Source of the DNA: Pampus argenteus
Taxonomy: Eukaryota > Chordata > Actinopteri > Scombriformes > Stromateidae
Assembly: GCA_036937835.1 (NCBI GenBank)
Contig: CM072863.1
Coordinates: 5,703,501-5,767,500, forward strand
DNA: 64,000 nt
Direction: 5' to 3'
The stretch's first letter is position 1. Each line of letters starts with the position of its first letter. The notes under the pieces are model-generated. The model was given only the letters and a program-made list of their open reading frames with translations, was not told the origin of the DNA and ran no database searches. Shown here in pieces: positions 22,291 through 36,126 of this stretch. A program made the position numbers and the translations under genes.

Positions 22291-25200
22291 CAAAAGATTA
22301 ATATATGAAGGCATAACTAGCCATGTTTGTTTTTTATTTCCTGAGCAACCTCTATGGGTTGTTGTTACATCTGTATGAAGAAGTTTCTTAATATTTGTGT
22401 TTCTCTGTTCCTAGTGACGAAGATTGAAAATATACAATCGGCTTATTGTTGACTGCTTAGAGTCAGACGGGATCTACCCTAGCAACACACCGGAATATTT
22501 TGCTTGTGGACCCTCTACAGGCGTAAAATATTATTAGTGGCGGGTGCACAATAGTTTTAAGGTGCAACTTTACCAGGCTTCACAGGAACAATCGCAAATC
22601 TGAGGCTTTCCTGTAGTTAATTAAACCACCTCACTATAGAACAATTGTTGATTAATATACAGGTAACAGGCATCAGTGAGTGCTGCAAAAGGAACGTGAA
22701 AGAATGAATGAAACTCGCCCACACACATGCTCAACAATGGCATTAATACTACATACATTACTAAAAATTGTCACATTATCTTTAAGAGATATCATGATAA
22801 TGTGTGTGATGGCAAAGATTGAACATCTATACTTTTCGGATACACTTGGGCCGCACAGTCATGATTCAGATTATTTGCTATGAGGTTTCTACCACATGCG
22901 TGTTTTCAAAGGTTATTCACATACAGACGCCGGATTGCAGCAGACAGCTAGAAAAGGACATTTCTTTATAGGTTACTGTCTGTGATACACTGATTTCTAA
23001 ATATAGTTGACTGTGACTGCAACAGGGCAAATACTGTAGGTCATAAAAATATCAAGATAAAGGAAAAGCTACACTATGCCAAATCGTCTACAGAGAATAC
23101 ATGCCAACACATAATCAGATGTCTTATTTAAAGTCTCCTTCCACTCAAAAATATGTTTCTCTCTCTCTGAATGTTTGAGCTTCACCGTGCAGAGTTTGAC
23201 ACCGGAAGATTGTTTTCACATTCATCTGCTGAAAGTGGGAAGTTTCTCTGTGCTCATTGAAAATCAGATTTTAATGGAAATACATTTATTTCCATTTTAT
23301 TTGCCGTTTTATTTCGTTCTGCAATTTGTTGGAAATAATGACGAATCAAAAATTTATTGACTTTAAGAACTTTATTCATTTCAACCCAGCTGTTTTAATC
23401 CCGTTTGACACAAACATTTTTACAGTAGTGTTTAATGAGCACAACACACCATCATCATCTCTCTTTACAACCATCCAGCAACAACAAGTAGATCTATAAC
23501 AACAAGCAGGCGCCGCTTCAGTAGGACAAAGATATGTGTCGACATAAGCGAAATCAGTGTAGACGTTGGTGTCAAAACACTGCGTTAATGAAGAGAAGTG
23601 AAAAGCTCGTAGGGCGCAGACGGCTACAAACACATGACGACAGTTATCTCAACAGCTGTATCAGTATTGTGTCAGTATTCAATCTTCCTGTTGGTCCCCA
23701 TATGTCACAATACAGTTCTACTGTAATCACTGTGTCTTAATGTTCAGGCACGTCTTAAAAGCATTGTTTTCTTGTTAAAAGTAGAATCCTAAAGGGCCTT
23801 TTTACCGTCATTTTCAGCATGTTTATGTTTCCCTGCCTGCTCTGCATCATTCCCACAGTTATTCCTCTATCATTGAGTCAAACTGGATCAAACTGCAGCT
23901 CTATGTGGTGCTAATGAAAGCAGCTGGTTTGAGTGGCCTATTTGTGATCACTTCATGTGAGTCATAGAGTGCTCTCCAAGCACATTGGCTGTTGTGTAGC
24001 CACCAACACAACATCACAGCTTCAGGTGAGCTGACGCTGTGAGAAAAAAAAGCCAGCTGGAAAAGAATCCAGAGCAATAAAAGCTGGAAAACTGAGTCTC
24101 TTTCTAATGTCACATGAAAAAAAAAAAAAACATTCAATGAAAACTTAATTATTCTGTTTCATTTGTGAAATTTTCAATACAAAACAAGCCTCATTATTCA
24201 GTACGGATCAGCTTCTTGTCACAAAGTCTACCTTGATCCCTTGATAATTTTACTAAGTGCTTTCAAGTTACCTAATCCCTGCACCCATTTCATTTTTTCA
24301 TCTTGTTCTCTCGAGTTTTTTCTTTGGTGTGACATCAAAGAGGTGGCACTACAAACACGCTGTATTTCTCTTTCAAGTAATGGGGGATAATGGTACAAGA
24401 TTACTGCCAAAACTGATTTGTCCGAGTGCATTAGACTAACGGCCGAAAGCTGGCAGCAGGCCTATTACATCAGATGCTTTGAATCACACCTGCAAACACG
24501 AGATAGATTTACTGCAAATCGAATATGAGGAACGCAAACAGCACAGCATTTCATCATGTTTTGCGTGCAGTATGTGTAATTTGTATGGCTGCCAGGGTCC
24601 GTGAAGGACATTGTTAACCTGCAGAGTTTTGTTCAATAGTAACAATGAAAAACTGAGATGAGTGTTATTTATTTTATTTATTTTTTAATTGAAACTGACA
24701 AACAGGATCAAGACCCTCCTGCTTGAACTTAATCTGAATCATCACTTGATCTTTTCTATTCCACGTTTCACCTCACGACTGAGTCATCTTCTGCTTGACC
24801 ACATGACAGACGGGGCAACCAGCAACACGGAGGGAAAATCTGCTATATTTAGTATAGAGTATATTGTGACATATCAAACTACAAGAAAAGTTTACTGCAT
24901 TGCAGATTGTAAATCAAGGTTCAAGGAGGTTTCTGGGGAAACTGAGGTGAAATCTTTTTTTTTTTTCCTGCAAATAATTAATAATAATAATAATAACAAT
25001 TTCAATTTGCATGAAAGTCTAATTATAAATACGCTGTGATTTAAAGTGTAAAATGATCTTTTGATATGTTTAGTTTTTATGATATAGCTTTGATGCCAAA
25101 CTCAGCACAGTCTGGAGCCGTGCCACGTCAGTCAGTCAGTCAGCGTGGCACGAGTCAGACGACAGCAGGACTCGTTCTGTCATTAACGAGGAAGACGCTC

Positions 25201-25695
25201 TCTGACAAGTGAGACATACCGAGATACGTCCGAGTTAGTGTTTGAAAGTATGCTGCTGCTAGAAATGAAATTAGAGGACAACATGAATAATATAGACAAG
25301 TTTGTTTTATATACAGTTATTCTTGATGTACAGCAGGAACATTTCCAAAACTGTGTTTTAAAGATAATTATTTCTTTTGTCACAAAATAAGTTAAATTTA
25401 TTTTTAATAAAATATGTTTTGTTACCACAGATAAGACACTTAATCACAAATAAAAATGTTGAACAAAATATCTTTAATCTAATATTTCTAACACAGCTTA
25501 AAGCAAAGAAATGGATTACTGAACTGTACAGTATATAGTATGGATTTAACGGATCATATAGTGCATAAGTGTCCACATGAAGAACAGGAAATATGAGTGA
25601 ATATGAATCGGGCAGCTGTAAACAAGAGTAAAGTCAGAGTCGTTTTCAGATGGTTTGAACCGACCGTCTGAGCCCATCCAGAGATCAGCGCTTCA
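22291..25695. other. Gene-free interval between the Tc1-like remnant and tmem233-like
   Basis: No coding exon is supported. The right part may belong to the 3'UTR of tmem233-like. It contains an AAT-type run at about 24980-24999 and the hairpin at 25119-25152. Open frames in it are short and show no recognisable family. Confidence 0.5.
25119..25152. repeat. Perfect 9-bp hairpin with a (TCAG)4 loop
   Basis: CGTGCCACG (25119-25127) and CGTGGCACG (25144-25152) are exact reverse complements, separated by four TCAG units. The stem is GC-rich in an AT-rich setting. Function is unknown; the first arm plus loop reads CCACGTCA, similar to a CRE half-site context. Confidence 0.75.
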
Positions 25696-26238
25696 TCATG
25701 TCATCTAAGAGTTTTCACAAAGAGAAACACATCAAATAAAATATCATTTGAAATTTACTGTCATTAGAAACATACAGTGTTTAAGGTTATTTGTCATAAT
25801 TATGTAAGGGCCTATGCCACTTGATACAAGAAGATTTTTACCCCTCTTTTTTTACATGAATTCCAAATTACTTTATTTCACAGCGATAATCCATTTGTTA
25901 TCAATATTTCTTTCCAGGGAATCCTGGGTACATGCAGTATATTGCAAATAAACAATGTATGTAACTCTAAATTTGGCATATTTATCATAATATTGCTGTC
26001 CTGCTTTACAGAACAAGGAAAGATATTTAATGACAACGGGAGGAACTGTCAACTCCTCTCAAAATAAGGATTATGAGGAATTTCTTGAAAGATTTTTGTC
26101 CTCTTCAGATAAAATACGAGTAAAGGAATCAGCTTTTTAACAAAGGGTGCTATTAGTGACAGATAGTACCATTGGTATGAGTGTGAGTGTGAGTGAGTGT
26201 AGCAGCAGAGTGACCACACAAAAGAAACAAAGCCTTAC

Positions 26239-26934
26239 GGTGGTAAAATGCACGATGCACGAGATAGCGACGATGAGAAGGCCGATGATGATGGAGGCAA
26301 TAGCAACATAGAGGGCATTCCTGCCCAGCAGTCGGGAGCCATCGTAGTCGCCGGAGTAATAACTGTTCCTAGACTGGAATAAGAAACCACTGTTACATAC
26401 AAAACCAATGAAATGATCCAATTTATTAAAGATAAAACCGGAAACGTGAACCTGTTTTGTCACATGGTTTAATGTTTAAAAAGAAAATACAATGCAAACA
26501 GTCTAGTTTGTGGTTTGGCAAAATCATCAGTCAAATGAAGGCTAGATTTGTTTGATGGGCAGAGCAGCTGTGTGTGTGACTGGGTTACATCGAAGTGTCC
26601 AACACGTTCACTCACAACACAACATGTCAGAACACTATGTAACTACTGACCACCCTGCGAACACATTTTCTATCTACATCACAACATACAGCATGCATAT
26701 GCATGAAACGCCATCAGAAATAAAAAAAAATACGCAGTCCGTGCTTACCATGATAGATAAGACCAGGGCCACGATGTTGACGGGGTACGCGGGACAAAAG
26801 CAGGTGAAAATAGTCAAACAAAGGTAGCTACGGAGTGGAGGTGGAGGTCCCTGTTCCTCTATAGAACTACGGTCAAAAAATGCACTCCCACTCAGGGAAC
26901 TTTTCACTTGCGGATTGAGCACTGCTAGAGCCAT
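26239..26934 (-). CDS. tmem233: TMEM233-like two-pass membrane protein (dispanin/CD225 type)
   Basis: Exon 1, 26934-26749, encodes 62 residues and ends in ATG before donor gtaagc. Exon 2, 26373-26239, encodes 45 residues after acceptor ttattccag and ends before gtaagg. The N-terminus is polar (EEQGPPPPLR). The first hydrophobic segment contains TCFCPAYPVNIVALVLSIM, followed by a loop with SGDYDGSRLLGRNA and a second membrane segment YVAIASIIIGLLIVAISC ending CIVHF. This order and wording match TMEM233, with close relatives TMEM91 and other dispanins as alternatives. TMEM233 has been reported to modulate voltage-gated sodium channels. Human TMEM233 has about 109 residues, so a third exon should add only two or three. 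A candidate at 25704-25696 (after ttag, encoding M-T-stop) fits that length but has a weak acceptor. An upstream in-frame Met at 26961 is possible but not preferred. MSI1 is a near neighbour in human 12q24 too. Confidence 0.82.
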
Positions 26935-27659
26935 TGTACCTGCCAGCAGTGAAACACCCAAATTAGACGAGGTGAGAAGTCACAAACAAGCTGCAGAAAA
27001 GGCGAATGTGAAAGGACAAAGAAATCCAATGGAGGGGTTTAAAATCCAACTTTTAACCAGAAAAGATGTGTGTTAGTAGTCCTCTTTCTAAGCCGTAAAA
27101 ATAAAGTGGACTTTGTAGGAGAGGCGGGAGAGGGGAGAGGATCACTAACCCTGCTGGCCTTCATCCAGGACTCTGAAGTGAAGTGTGAGAGATCAGACTC
27201 TGTTTACCACTGCTAGAACCTCACAGAATCACAGGACATGCTGATACATGCAAATAGTGTGTCAGTGCTGTTATACATACAGTATACAAGAGTCAGAGAT
27301 CCCGCTGCACCGTACACCCCTCTTTCTTTGTTATACGTCACCCTTTACCGTTTTAACTGTCACAGTTTGGACAGATGAAAACACTAATTTAAACTATGAG
27401 GCTGCATGTGTCAAACAGGTCATCCTGGAACGTTTACTGCACCTTTCACGCTTTCATTTGTTGTACTTTTTTTAACTTGGCATTTAATTATCACCATCTC
27501 CTTTAGGCAGTATTTCCACACAGTAGGATCATGAAAGAGCTCTAATAAGAAGGCAGCAGAACCTTATTTGAATATTGGAGACCCCCGGTGGCACAGACAA
27601 TACACACAGAGATGAAAAACGTATAGTATAAAAAACACACAGTCAAAAATGCTTTAGAA
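26935..27659. other. tmem233-like 5' region and gap to the msi1 3' end
   Basis: Sequence just right of 26934 should contain the tmem233-like 5'UTR and promoter; a GA/GC-rich stretch at about 27118-27142 is a candidate promoter segment. msi1 terminates from the other side on the same strand, so this is a head-to-tail gap. No other gene is seen. Confidence 0.45.
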
Positions 27660-30071
27660 TAATTTATTAGGATTTTAAAATTGAAATTATCAGAAAAAAA
27701 AAACAAGGAAAACAGAAAAGCATTGCTGTAAAGCTTGGCAGGGGACATCCCGAATCTTTAACTTTAACCGAGCTCATGTAGAGCTATAAGCTCCATTCAA
27801 AGCACTGGCCCTTTTCCTTACATCAACAACAACAACAACAAAAGACATCATTAAAATCAATATACAAGGGGAGCAGGATCTCAAAACAGAAAAATATAGT
27901 TTCTTCTTTTTTTTTTCTTCTGAAAATAAGTCTTAATGCCGCAGAATTATCCACACGTCGTCTGCTATTACCAATAATAGTACTATTTTCATTTGTAAGG
28001 TAAAAAATAACTTATTGCTTTATTGTAAGTTAAAAAGTTACAGTGTTGGTGTCCAGCAGTAGTTTTATGTCGTGTCCCAGACGGTCTGACAGAGGAGCTA
28101 CTGGCTGGATCAGGAAGTCTCGCTGTGCTGAACGTCAAACAGGCTGCAGCAAGAAGGCTGAACAAACAGGCTACTTGTTTTTTTGTTTTTTTTTTGCAAA
28201 TGTTGAATTTGTTCAAGCTTTTTTTGACTTCTCCTGCCAGCCAGTGTCGTCTGCACTGAGGTCCTGTATCAGAACCGACTGGGAGCAGACCCTGTTCCAT
28301 TTCTGGTTCCCTGCCTAAACCCCGCTCTGTTCACCACTACAGAGCAGCAACTGTATATAAACAATAACATGTCGGATCCAGAGGAGCACAAAGTCATTCA
28401 AACTAAATATGAAATGGGAGGGAGGCAGGGGAGAAGAGCAGATGAGCCAAAATGGAACAGGGCGATCTTTTCAGTACCAAAGAAAGAAAAAAAAAAAAAA
28501 AAAAAAAAAGGCAATCGAAATGCTCCTTCATTGCCAAAAAAGTAGTTCCATTTTACACCTTGATGTATGCGCACAAACATTCACTCACACACACTCAGAC
28601 GCAATCACATGCACCTTTCAATAGTGATAAGAGGACATGAACATGGTCGTGATGTTTTTTCTACAATTGCTTCTCTGAGAATGTCCTTCATTTGTTGTTT
28701 TTTTTAATTTTTTATTTCACGGCGGAGAACACCGCATAAAAAGAATTTTTAAAAAAGAAAACAATAAACAAAAAAAAGAAAAAGAAAAAAAAAACATTAA
28801 GAAGTGAATCGCGCAAAAATATATATATAATATTTTCAAAAAAGAGGAAGTCAAAGTCAACCCCCTGACCCCGTGAACCCATGATCTCTCTCGTTTAGGG
28901 GTTGTAACTCTTCTCTTAGTCCGCCATCTTAATATCATAAGTAGTTTTTTATGAAGATTACAAGAAATCTGGGTCATCGTGGTGTTAAAATTAAAAAGTC
29001 ATAGTTGTTTTGGTTTGTTTTGTTTTTTCGAATAAATCAAATAAAAACTGTTACTTAACAAATATGCCAAACAAACTCCTGGAAGATTTATTGCTCATCA
29101 GAGCTCTCGCTGACTGGCCAACGTACACATAAAACCATATGCGTACTAATAAAAGTAGTGAGATGACCACACGTAGTAGTAGTAGTAGATGACATCCAGT
29201 CAAATCGCTGTTAACCCTTTCCAAACCAACCAATGACATGCCAGCCGGTTCAGTAACCCCACCCCCGCCCCACCCCTCTCACCCCAACGTCTATGTACAA
29301 TATCTTACAGGAAGACATAAAAACATTGCTTTAAAACCAATTACGGAATAAAATACCTCACAGATTATCATTATTATGTCAATATTAATAACAATATTAC
29401 AAAGGTTTGTTTTTAAAGACTACCAAAATATACATTTTTGTTGTTTTGTTTTTTTTGTTTGTTTTTTTTTTGTCATGTTTCCGTGACGCTTAAAAAAAGG
29501 GACTTGCTGTTGGATTTGTTCTTCCTTTGTTAAAAATGCTTTTCAGACAAAAGACCCATCTCATGTTCTCCCTCTGCTCACATCAGTAACAGCTTTCAAG
29601 GATTTCATGATGAAACAATATATCACATTGAAATAAAATAATAATAATCATAAAAAAAACTCAAAATAGTCCTCTGTGCCTTTGTCAAAGATGACAAATT
29701 TTTCCTCAGAGATTTTTTTTTTGTTTTGTTTTGTTTTGTTTGTGTTTTTTTTTGTTGCAGTTTTCTGTTCTCAGCTTCAAAAGAAAATAATAAGATATCA
29801 GGGAGAGGAGGGGGGGGGTGTTGTCTAATTATTAGGCTATATGAGGACAAAAGTGGAGAGAGACGGGGATGTTGAAGTGAGATTAGTACAGCAAAACAGA
29901 GTTCAGGTTTTAAAAAGATATTCAGTCGGTGGGTGGAGCCACAGGGAGCCAGGATAGCCCGGTAGAGCCTGTGGCTCTGCCAATCAGGTTGTGCCATCAG
30001 TGGGCAGCCAGCATTTTGATTGGCTCATCAGCAGAGGAGAAGCCCGCCCATCTTTTGTGACCTGAGTCTTC
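27660..30071 (-). other. msi1: Probable long msi1 3'UTR
   Basis: This is about 2.4 kb directly after the msi1 stop without another gene, rich in homopolymer A/T runs (for example 28490-28509 and 29452-29470). Minus-strand AATAAA hexamers lie at 28024-28019 and 27668-27663, either of which could end the transcript. Musashi-1 mRNAs in mammals have long 3'UTRs. The end point is not established. Confidence 0.4.
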
Positions 30072-30573
30072 TCAGTGGTAGCCATTAGTGAACGCAGTAG
30101 CAATCAGTGGACCCTGAGGACACAAAGACCATAATGAATGACCACACTATCTATTAGATCTGTGAATAAGTACGTGCACTCATGCATATATTCAAACATG
30201 TGTGTGTATGTGTGTGTGTGTGTGTGAGAGTCAACAAGGGGATAAGTGACCCACCCCTAGACCGTGGCTGAACCCTGTGCTGGGGGCAGGGCTAGCAGCG
30301 CTGATGTAGCTGCTGACTCCTGAGTCCTGATTGGCTGCAGCATACAAGTCAGCCATTGGTCCGGGGCTGCTGGTGCCCAGAAAACCAGCTGTGCGTGAAG
30401 GGTTGGAGCCTACGAGACAGAGGAGACAATTCAGGCTTCAACACTAGAGGGCCCTCTGCACACACACACACACACACACACAGGTCTAAAAATACTCTTA
30501 TTTGTCAAAGCAGACGCACACTATACCTAAGGCAAGCATACAAGTATATACACAAGTACTCTGTCTCAGCATG

Positions 30574-30608
<35 letters not shown>

Positions 30609-31871
30609 TACCTCTAACTACTGCTGCTGCGGCTGCTGCCATTGGTCCATATGCAGTCAGAGGAATGGCTGAAGGTAACAAACAGACTATATTATTACAC
30701 TGTGAATGGTTCTATTATCAAATCATGAGTAACAATCCACCGCTCTGCATCTGTTGAACTGACATCTGCTCAAACATCTGTTCATTTGATTTACATACAG
30801 CTGACAGAAACCCAACTGTCCCCAATCGAACATCAGATAACATTTAACTTCTGTCTCATGAAATGTGAAGCAAAATAAACTGCAAACAAAAACAAAAGGA
30901 TGACGTCTCCTTTTTTTTAAGGAGGCGAGTACAACTCGGAGCCACTAGGTGGCAGCGTAACGACAGAGCTGCAGCAGCTGCTCGATCAGGATCCACAACC
31001 AGAAAGCTTCTTGTAAGTTAAAGGATCATTTGTCAAGTCACACCTCAGTATCCTGATTATCCTCAAAATAACTGTCAATTTACATGTAACATAAAGGAAT
31101 ACAACACACACTTATTTGCTATGTTGCAGAGAATTAGTTGAGAAGATTGTTTTCCTCTTTCATGTCCGTCTGGTTCATAATAAGATATATTAGATAGAAA
31201 ATTATATAGAAAATTAAACTAAATATAAATATTAAATGTAAAAAGGAGGGAAAAGGGACTATAAAATGTAGTCTTAGACTTGAAACGGTGTAACTTGTTC
31301 TACAGTGAGTCAAACACTAAGCAGTTTCATTGTGACTGTCTGCTGTAAAATAGCTTTATATGGTTTTCCTCGCAGGGTGCGTGGAGGGGTGAGGAGCCAC
31401 TGACCTGCCAGCTCCTGGGGGTGGGATGATGTCAGGAGGGGGGTCCTCTCTAAATGGAATTCTAGAAATAGAGAAGGTCAAGAGAGAGAGAGAGAGCGTT
31501 TTGTAAATACAGTCACCATCCACCGGCCAGACTACAAAGCCACACACACATACAGACATTTATTGACAGCAGGGTGCTGACACGGATGCACGAGCACAGA
31601 AAGTAAAGTTTAAGGAGTAAATATCTATTGTAGGGACAGACAGGAAGGTGGGAGCAGAGGAAAAAGGAGGGGCGATACAGCCGAGTGATCGAAGGTTACA
31701 TAAGAAGATCAAATAAACAGAAGAAGAATATAAGAAGAATAAACAAGCAAATAATACAAATGAAAGGGGAAAAGATGTTTTAAAAAGACAGAAAGTAACA
31801 ATTTAAAAATCAGACTTTTAAATCTACAAGTGGTCAGAGACTCTGCTGGAGGTATTTGTATTGTGTAGTAG

Positions 31872-31921
<50 letters not shown>

Positions 31922-33754
31922 AGAGAGAGAGACATCCACATGGCCTTTGTAGTTAAAACACATTTCATGACCACAGTGCTCACAGCTGAATCAACTACAT
32001 GCCTCAACCTGTATCCTTTTAGCCTTTTAGCTCACCGTCGGCAAAGCGGTACAAAGTGAAATTGCGCGTTAGATGTTTACAGACTTACCGGGGAACTGGT
32101 AGGTGTAACCAGGCGCAATGCCAGAGTAACTGCGGCTGGTGTAGGTAGTAGTCTGGAAACCTGGGTAGCCTGTCAGAAAAACAAAAAAACAAACAATAAA
32201 TAAAATTTTAAAAAAACATGTGGAAAATTAAACTAGCAGCAAGATTTTATTCGTTTTTTAGTACAAGTTTCTGTCTGATTACTTCAGGTATGTGCTGACC
32301 AATGATACGATGTCCTGTGATGAGAGTCACGAGTCACCAAAGTTAAATTATGGATTAATCAGGCCTGATTAGTGTGATCCACATCCACACAGCCAGCCAT
32401 CACTGACACGACTATGAGGAATTAAAGGACACCTTGTTGTGATTGTAAAAGTCCAGTAGATGGTGCCAAACAACCACAGATGACACGTGTAGCTCACGGT
32501 TTGTTTTCTCAATGACCCTCAGTCATACATGTCATTTTTACTCACAGCAGATAAAACACGTGAATAGCATAAAACAAATTAGCTGCCTACCCAGCATGCC
32601 GATGCCCAGCATGAAGGCGTCCATCCCATAAGGCATCACTCTGGAGCGGCCTCTGGCTGAGCCTGTTGGTGTCATCACTTCCTTGGGTTGTGCTTTCTTA
32701 CACTCGACCTGAAAACGTAGGAAATAAATATATATATATATATATCAGTGCGGCATAATTCCTAAACACATTTTGCAATATATTGCAATTCAAGCCAAAT
32801 TCTTTATAAGCAGTACATGACATAAACTGAAGATTTACTCTGAAAATGAATATGTTCTTAAATCAAAACCTGTCATGGTGTTGTAACTGTGTTCGTACCA
32901 TTTTGTTGTTGATCTCATGGAAGTGGATCTCACACACTTTCTCCACCACGTCTTCGTTCTCAAATGTAACAAAGCCAAAGCCTGCAAGACACACAAACAT
33001 TATTCCAACACTTGTGAATGTGTAGCGGAGACACCAGATTTCAGCAAATTAATCCAATGTTGTAAAAAACCCAGACTTTTATTTTGGAAGAGTTCTCTAC
33101 AATGTGTTAAAGAACCAGGATATTTATACAGACACATGACCACATTCAATATCCCAGAAACTTTTAACACTATAGGTCAAAATATGAGCAGATATAATAA
33201 GACTATCTATGAAATACAATTGATGCAGTCCAAGTTTGAACCTCTTCCTCAGCCTTCATCACCGTCATTTCTAACATGAGAGGAACCTCACACGGCTCGC
33301 ATGTCAGGAGCCGGGATAGGGCATGATTAGATAGATAGATAGATAGATATACTTCCCATACTGGGAAATTACATAAAAATGGAGCCCAGATTAACCATCT
33401 TCTCCTTCCTTCCTCAACACCTTCTCCCTTCTTTCCTCACTTGTCTCGTTAAGTTACATCCTCCCCTGTAACCAACCTGACCCCATTATCGTGACCCTCA
33501 GCTGGCGCAGCACTTCTAACTCGCCAAGAGAGGACAGAGATAAATGAAACGGGGTGGAGGGGGGGAGTGGGGGGGGGGGGGGGTGGAGAAAAGACAAAAG
33601 GATGTGATTGGAGAAAAAAAATCTTTTTTTTTTCCCGCAGAAGCTCACCTCTCTGCAAGCAAGTGACTCTATCACGCTGTTTCTCCTTTCTGTTATGAGG
33701 TCGTGCTTCTAGATGTCCCACTTGTGTGTCAATACAAATTAACATAATGTGTGT

Positions 33755-33791
<37 letters not shown>

Positions 33792-36078
33792 AGTGAGTGC
33801 AACTTGCTGTACGTACCTCTGTGTCTGTTGGTTGTTTTGTCAAACATAAGCATGGCGTCATCAACCTGTGAGAAGAAAGCAAATAATAGATGAGCTCCGA
33901 CATATTAACGCACACAGACACACACACACACACACACACATCATTACACAGCATGGGGTGCCATTGTCCCTCTTTAGCATTGGAGTAAGAGGGGAAAACA
34001 GATGGAGAGGGTGGATGGGAGGGAGGGAGGGGTGACAGGTGACAAAGGAGGAAAGAAAAAGAAAGAATGAGGGGCAGAAAAAGGAAGAGAGCGATGGGGA
34101 AGTGAGGTGGTGGTGGGGGGGGTCTGTACAAAAATAAAATGAAATATAATCTATCAACGTGAAAAAGAGTGAACGTTCGCTGTCCGTGCGGCGCTGGAAG
34201 AAAATTCTTTCTCGTTCTCTGCTGCGTCTCTGTCTTTCTCTCGAGTTCTCACAAACTCTCCCTCTATTTTTCCCCCCTTTTCATTCGTTCACCCTCGCTG
34301 TCTTTCTTTCTTTCCCTTTTCCACAAAGTTTACTATTCCCATGGAGATCTTGTAAAGAATTTCAATTAGAAGAACAAGCCGTACCCCCCCACCCATACAC
34401 CCATACACCCACCCCTGACCCAACTCATTTCAATGAATAGAATGGAGAGAAAAGAGAAAAAGAGAGCGAGAGAAAGTATGTAACAGAAAAGGAGAAACAG
34501 TGACAACTAATGGGGTGATAATTTGAAAAAAAAAAAAAAAGAAAAGAAAAGAAAAATGTGTGAATAAATATTTCGGACCAGAGAAACAGAACAAAGCGAA
34601 CTAGGAGCTTTGTCAACTCACTCACCTTTTATTCTCTATCCACTTTCCCTTTTTTTTGCACTCACTCCACTGGCCTATTCATATTCCTCCTCATCCTCCT
34701 CCCCCTTTTCACCCTCTTTCCTCCCTCCCTCCCTCCCTTCCTCCCTCTTTCACTTGTCCTTCACAGGCAGGAAAAGTTAGCAGCTTCTGCTCGAGTTCTG
34801 GCAGCACGAAGAGACAAGCTGGGATCACTTTTGGAAATAACGTTTGCCGTTTAAGCAACAACCGAGCAGGGTAAAAACCAAAAAATGTATTGCGACAACA
34901 TTCCCAAAAATCTGCAACGCAGCTCTTCTACATCACAGTCACATGGAGACACATGTGGAGTATGACTACATGGCTATTTTCATTAGGCAGCAGCACTGAA
35001 ACTCAAACCAGTGTAACATGAGTGGCAGAGGCCTCTGGATGACCAGGCAAATCCGATTTCTAACCTTTACCTCGGATGAAAAACACACCTGCCACTTCAA
35101 AGTCTGATTGAGATGCGTGCATATGCGTGTGTGTGTGTGTGTGTGTGATAAAGTGCATTTTCCTTGCGCAATGATGAAAATGCAGAGGATCAAGGTTGCC
35201 TCTACAACCTCCTTGACTGTTTTAACTCTCATCCCTGTCAACATATAGCACCCACACACAGTGAAAGAGAGAGAGAGCACCCCCTCCTCTCTCTGTCCTT
35301 CATTCAGTTTTTATTCCAACCCCCCACCACCCTCCCCCCCTCTCCCCTCCTCCCCCTCCTCCCCCCTCATGCCTTCCGGTCTTCCAAACTCAATGACACA
35401 GCAGAGAGCCAGGGAACAGGACAGTAAGTAGACAGCTGCAAGCCAACATGTTATCATAAGAGTAGAGTTACATGCACAGCTACACCCCCCCCCCCCCCCC
35501 CCCCCCTCCTCCTGTTAGCATTAGCATCTATTCTGAAAGGACGGTTAGCATTGCTAGCCCAAGGAGCTAGCTGAAATTTTGAGCACATGTAGCCTCGCAC
35601 TAATATGGTCAGTGTAATTGTCCTCCATGAGAACACAATGGTGCACCGACATGCAAAGGATTCAGTCACGTGTGCGAGCTTATGCTGAGGGAGAGGAGGG
35701 GAGGGGGAGGGGGGGGTCGCACACCGGCCCCTTGACCTTGCCAAAACCAATGAGAAGACGATCTATGATGTCCACTGCCCAGGGTGCTGTAAGACAATCT
35801 GATTGGATAGCTGTGGGGGTCTGAGATTGGCTTAGCAGTGACTCAGTCGCTAACTACTCAGCGTGCGTGCATGGAGTGAAAGAAAAGTTAAGGTCATATT
35901 CTCATAAAGTTCTGACGTTCTCAGATGTGCTGAGATGAGGGTCAGATGTGAGTCTTTAGTCAAGGGTGCCGCTATTTGTCTCAAGAACAAGTGTTTGCTG
36001 ACAAAGCCATTAGACTTTTTGTTTTTTTTCCAAGATTATGAAAGGTGGCATTCACATTTTTTCCCTGCTGTCTCCTCA

Positions 36079-36126
<48 letters not shown>

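Larger units (their letters stand above)
32982..33816 (-). other. msi1 intron 7 with LINE tail, G-run and GT tract
   Basis: It holds a second LINE-tail fragment (33327-33375), a G-rich stretch with a 15-G run (33569-33583) and a GT tract (about 33751-33791). No coding sequence. Confidence 0.6.

Noticed and set aside
22400..22600. Possible rRNA-like or small RNA segment
   Set aside because: A few words looked familiar, but no consistent match to 18S, 28S, U RNA or tRNA could be followed.
26137..26238. Read-through C-terminus for tmem233-like
   Set aside because: A good donor follows CIVHFTT, where the family protein is nearly finished; the read-through tail has no family likeness.
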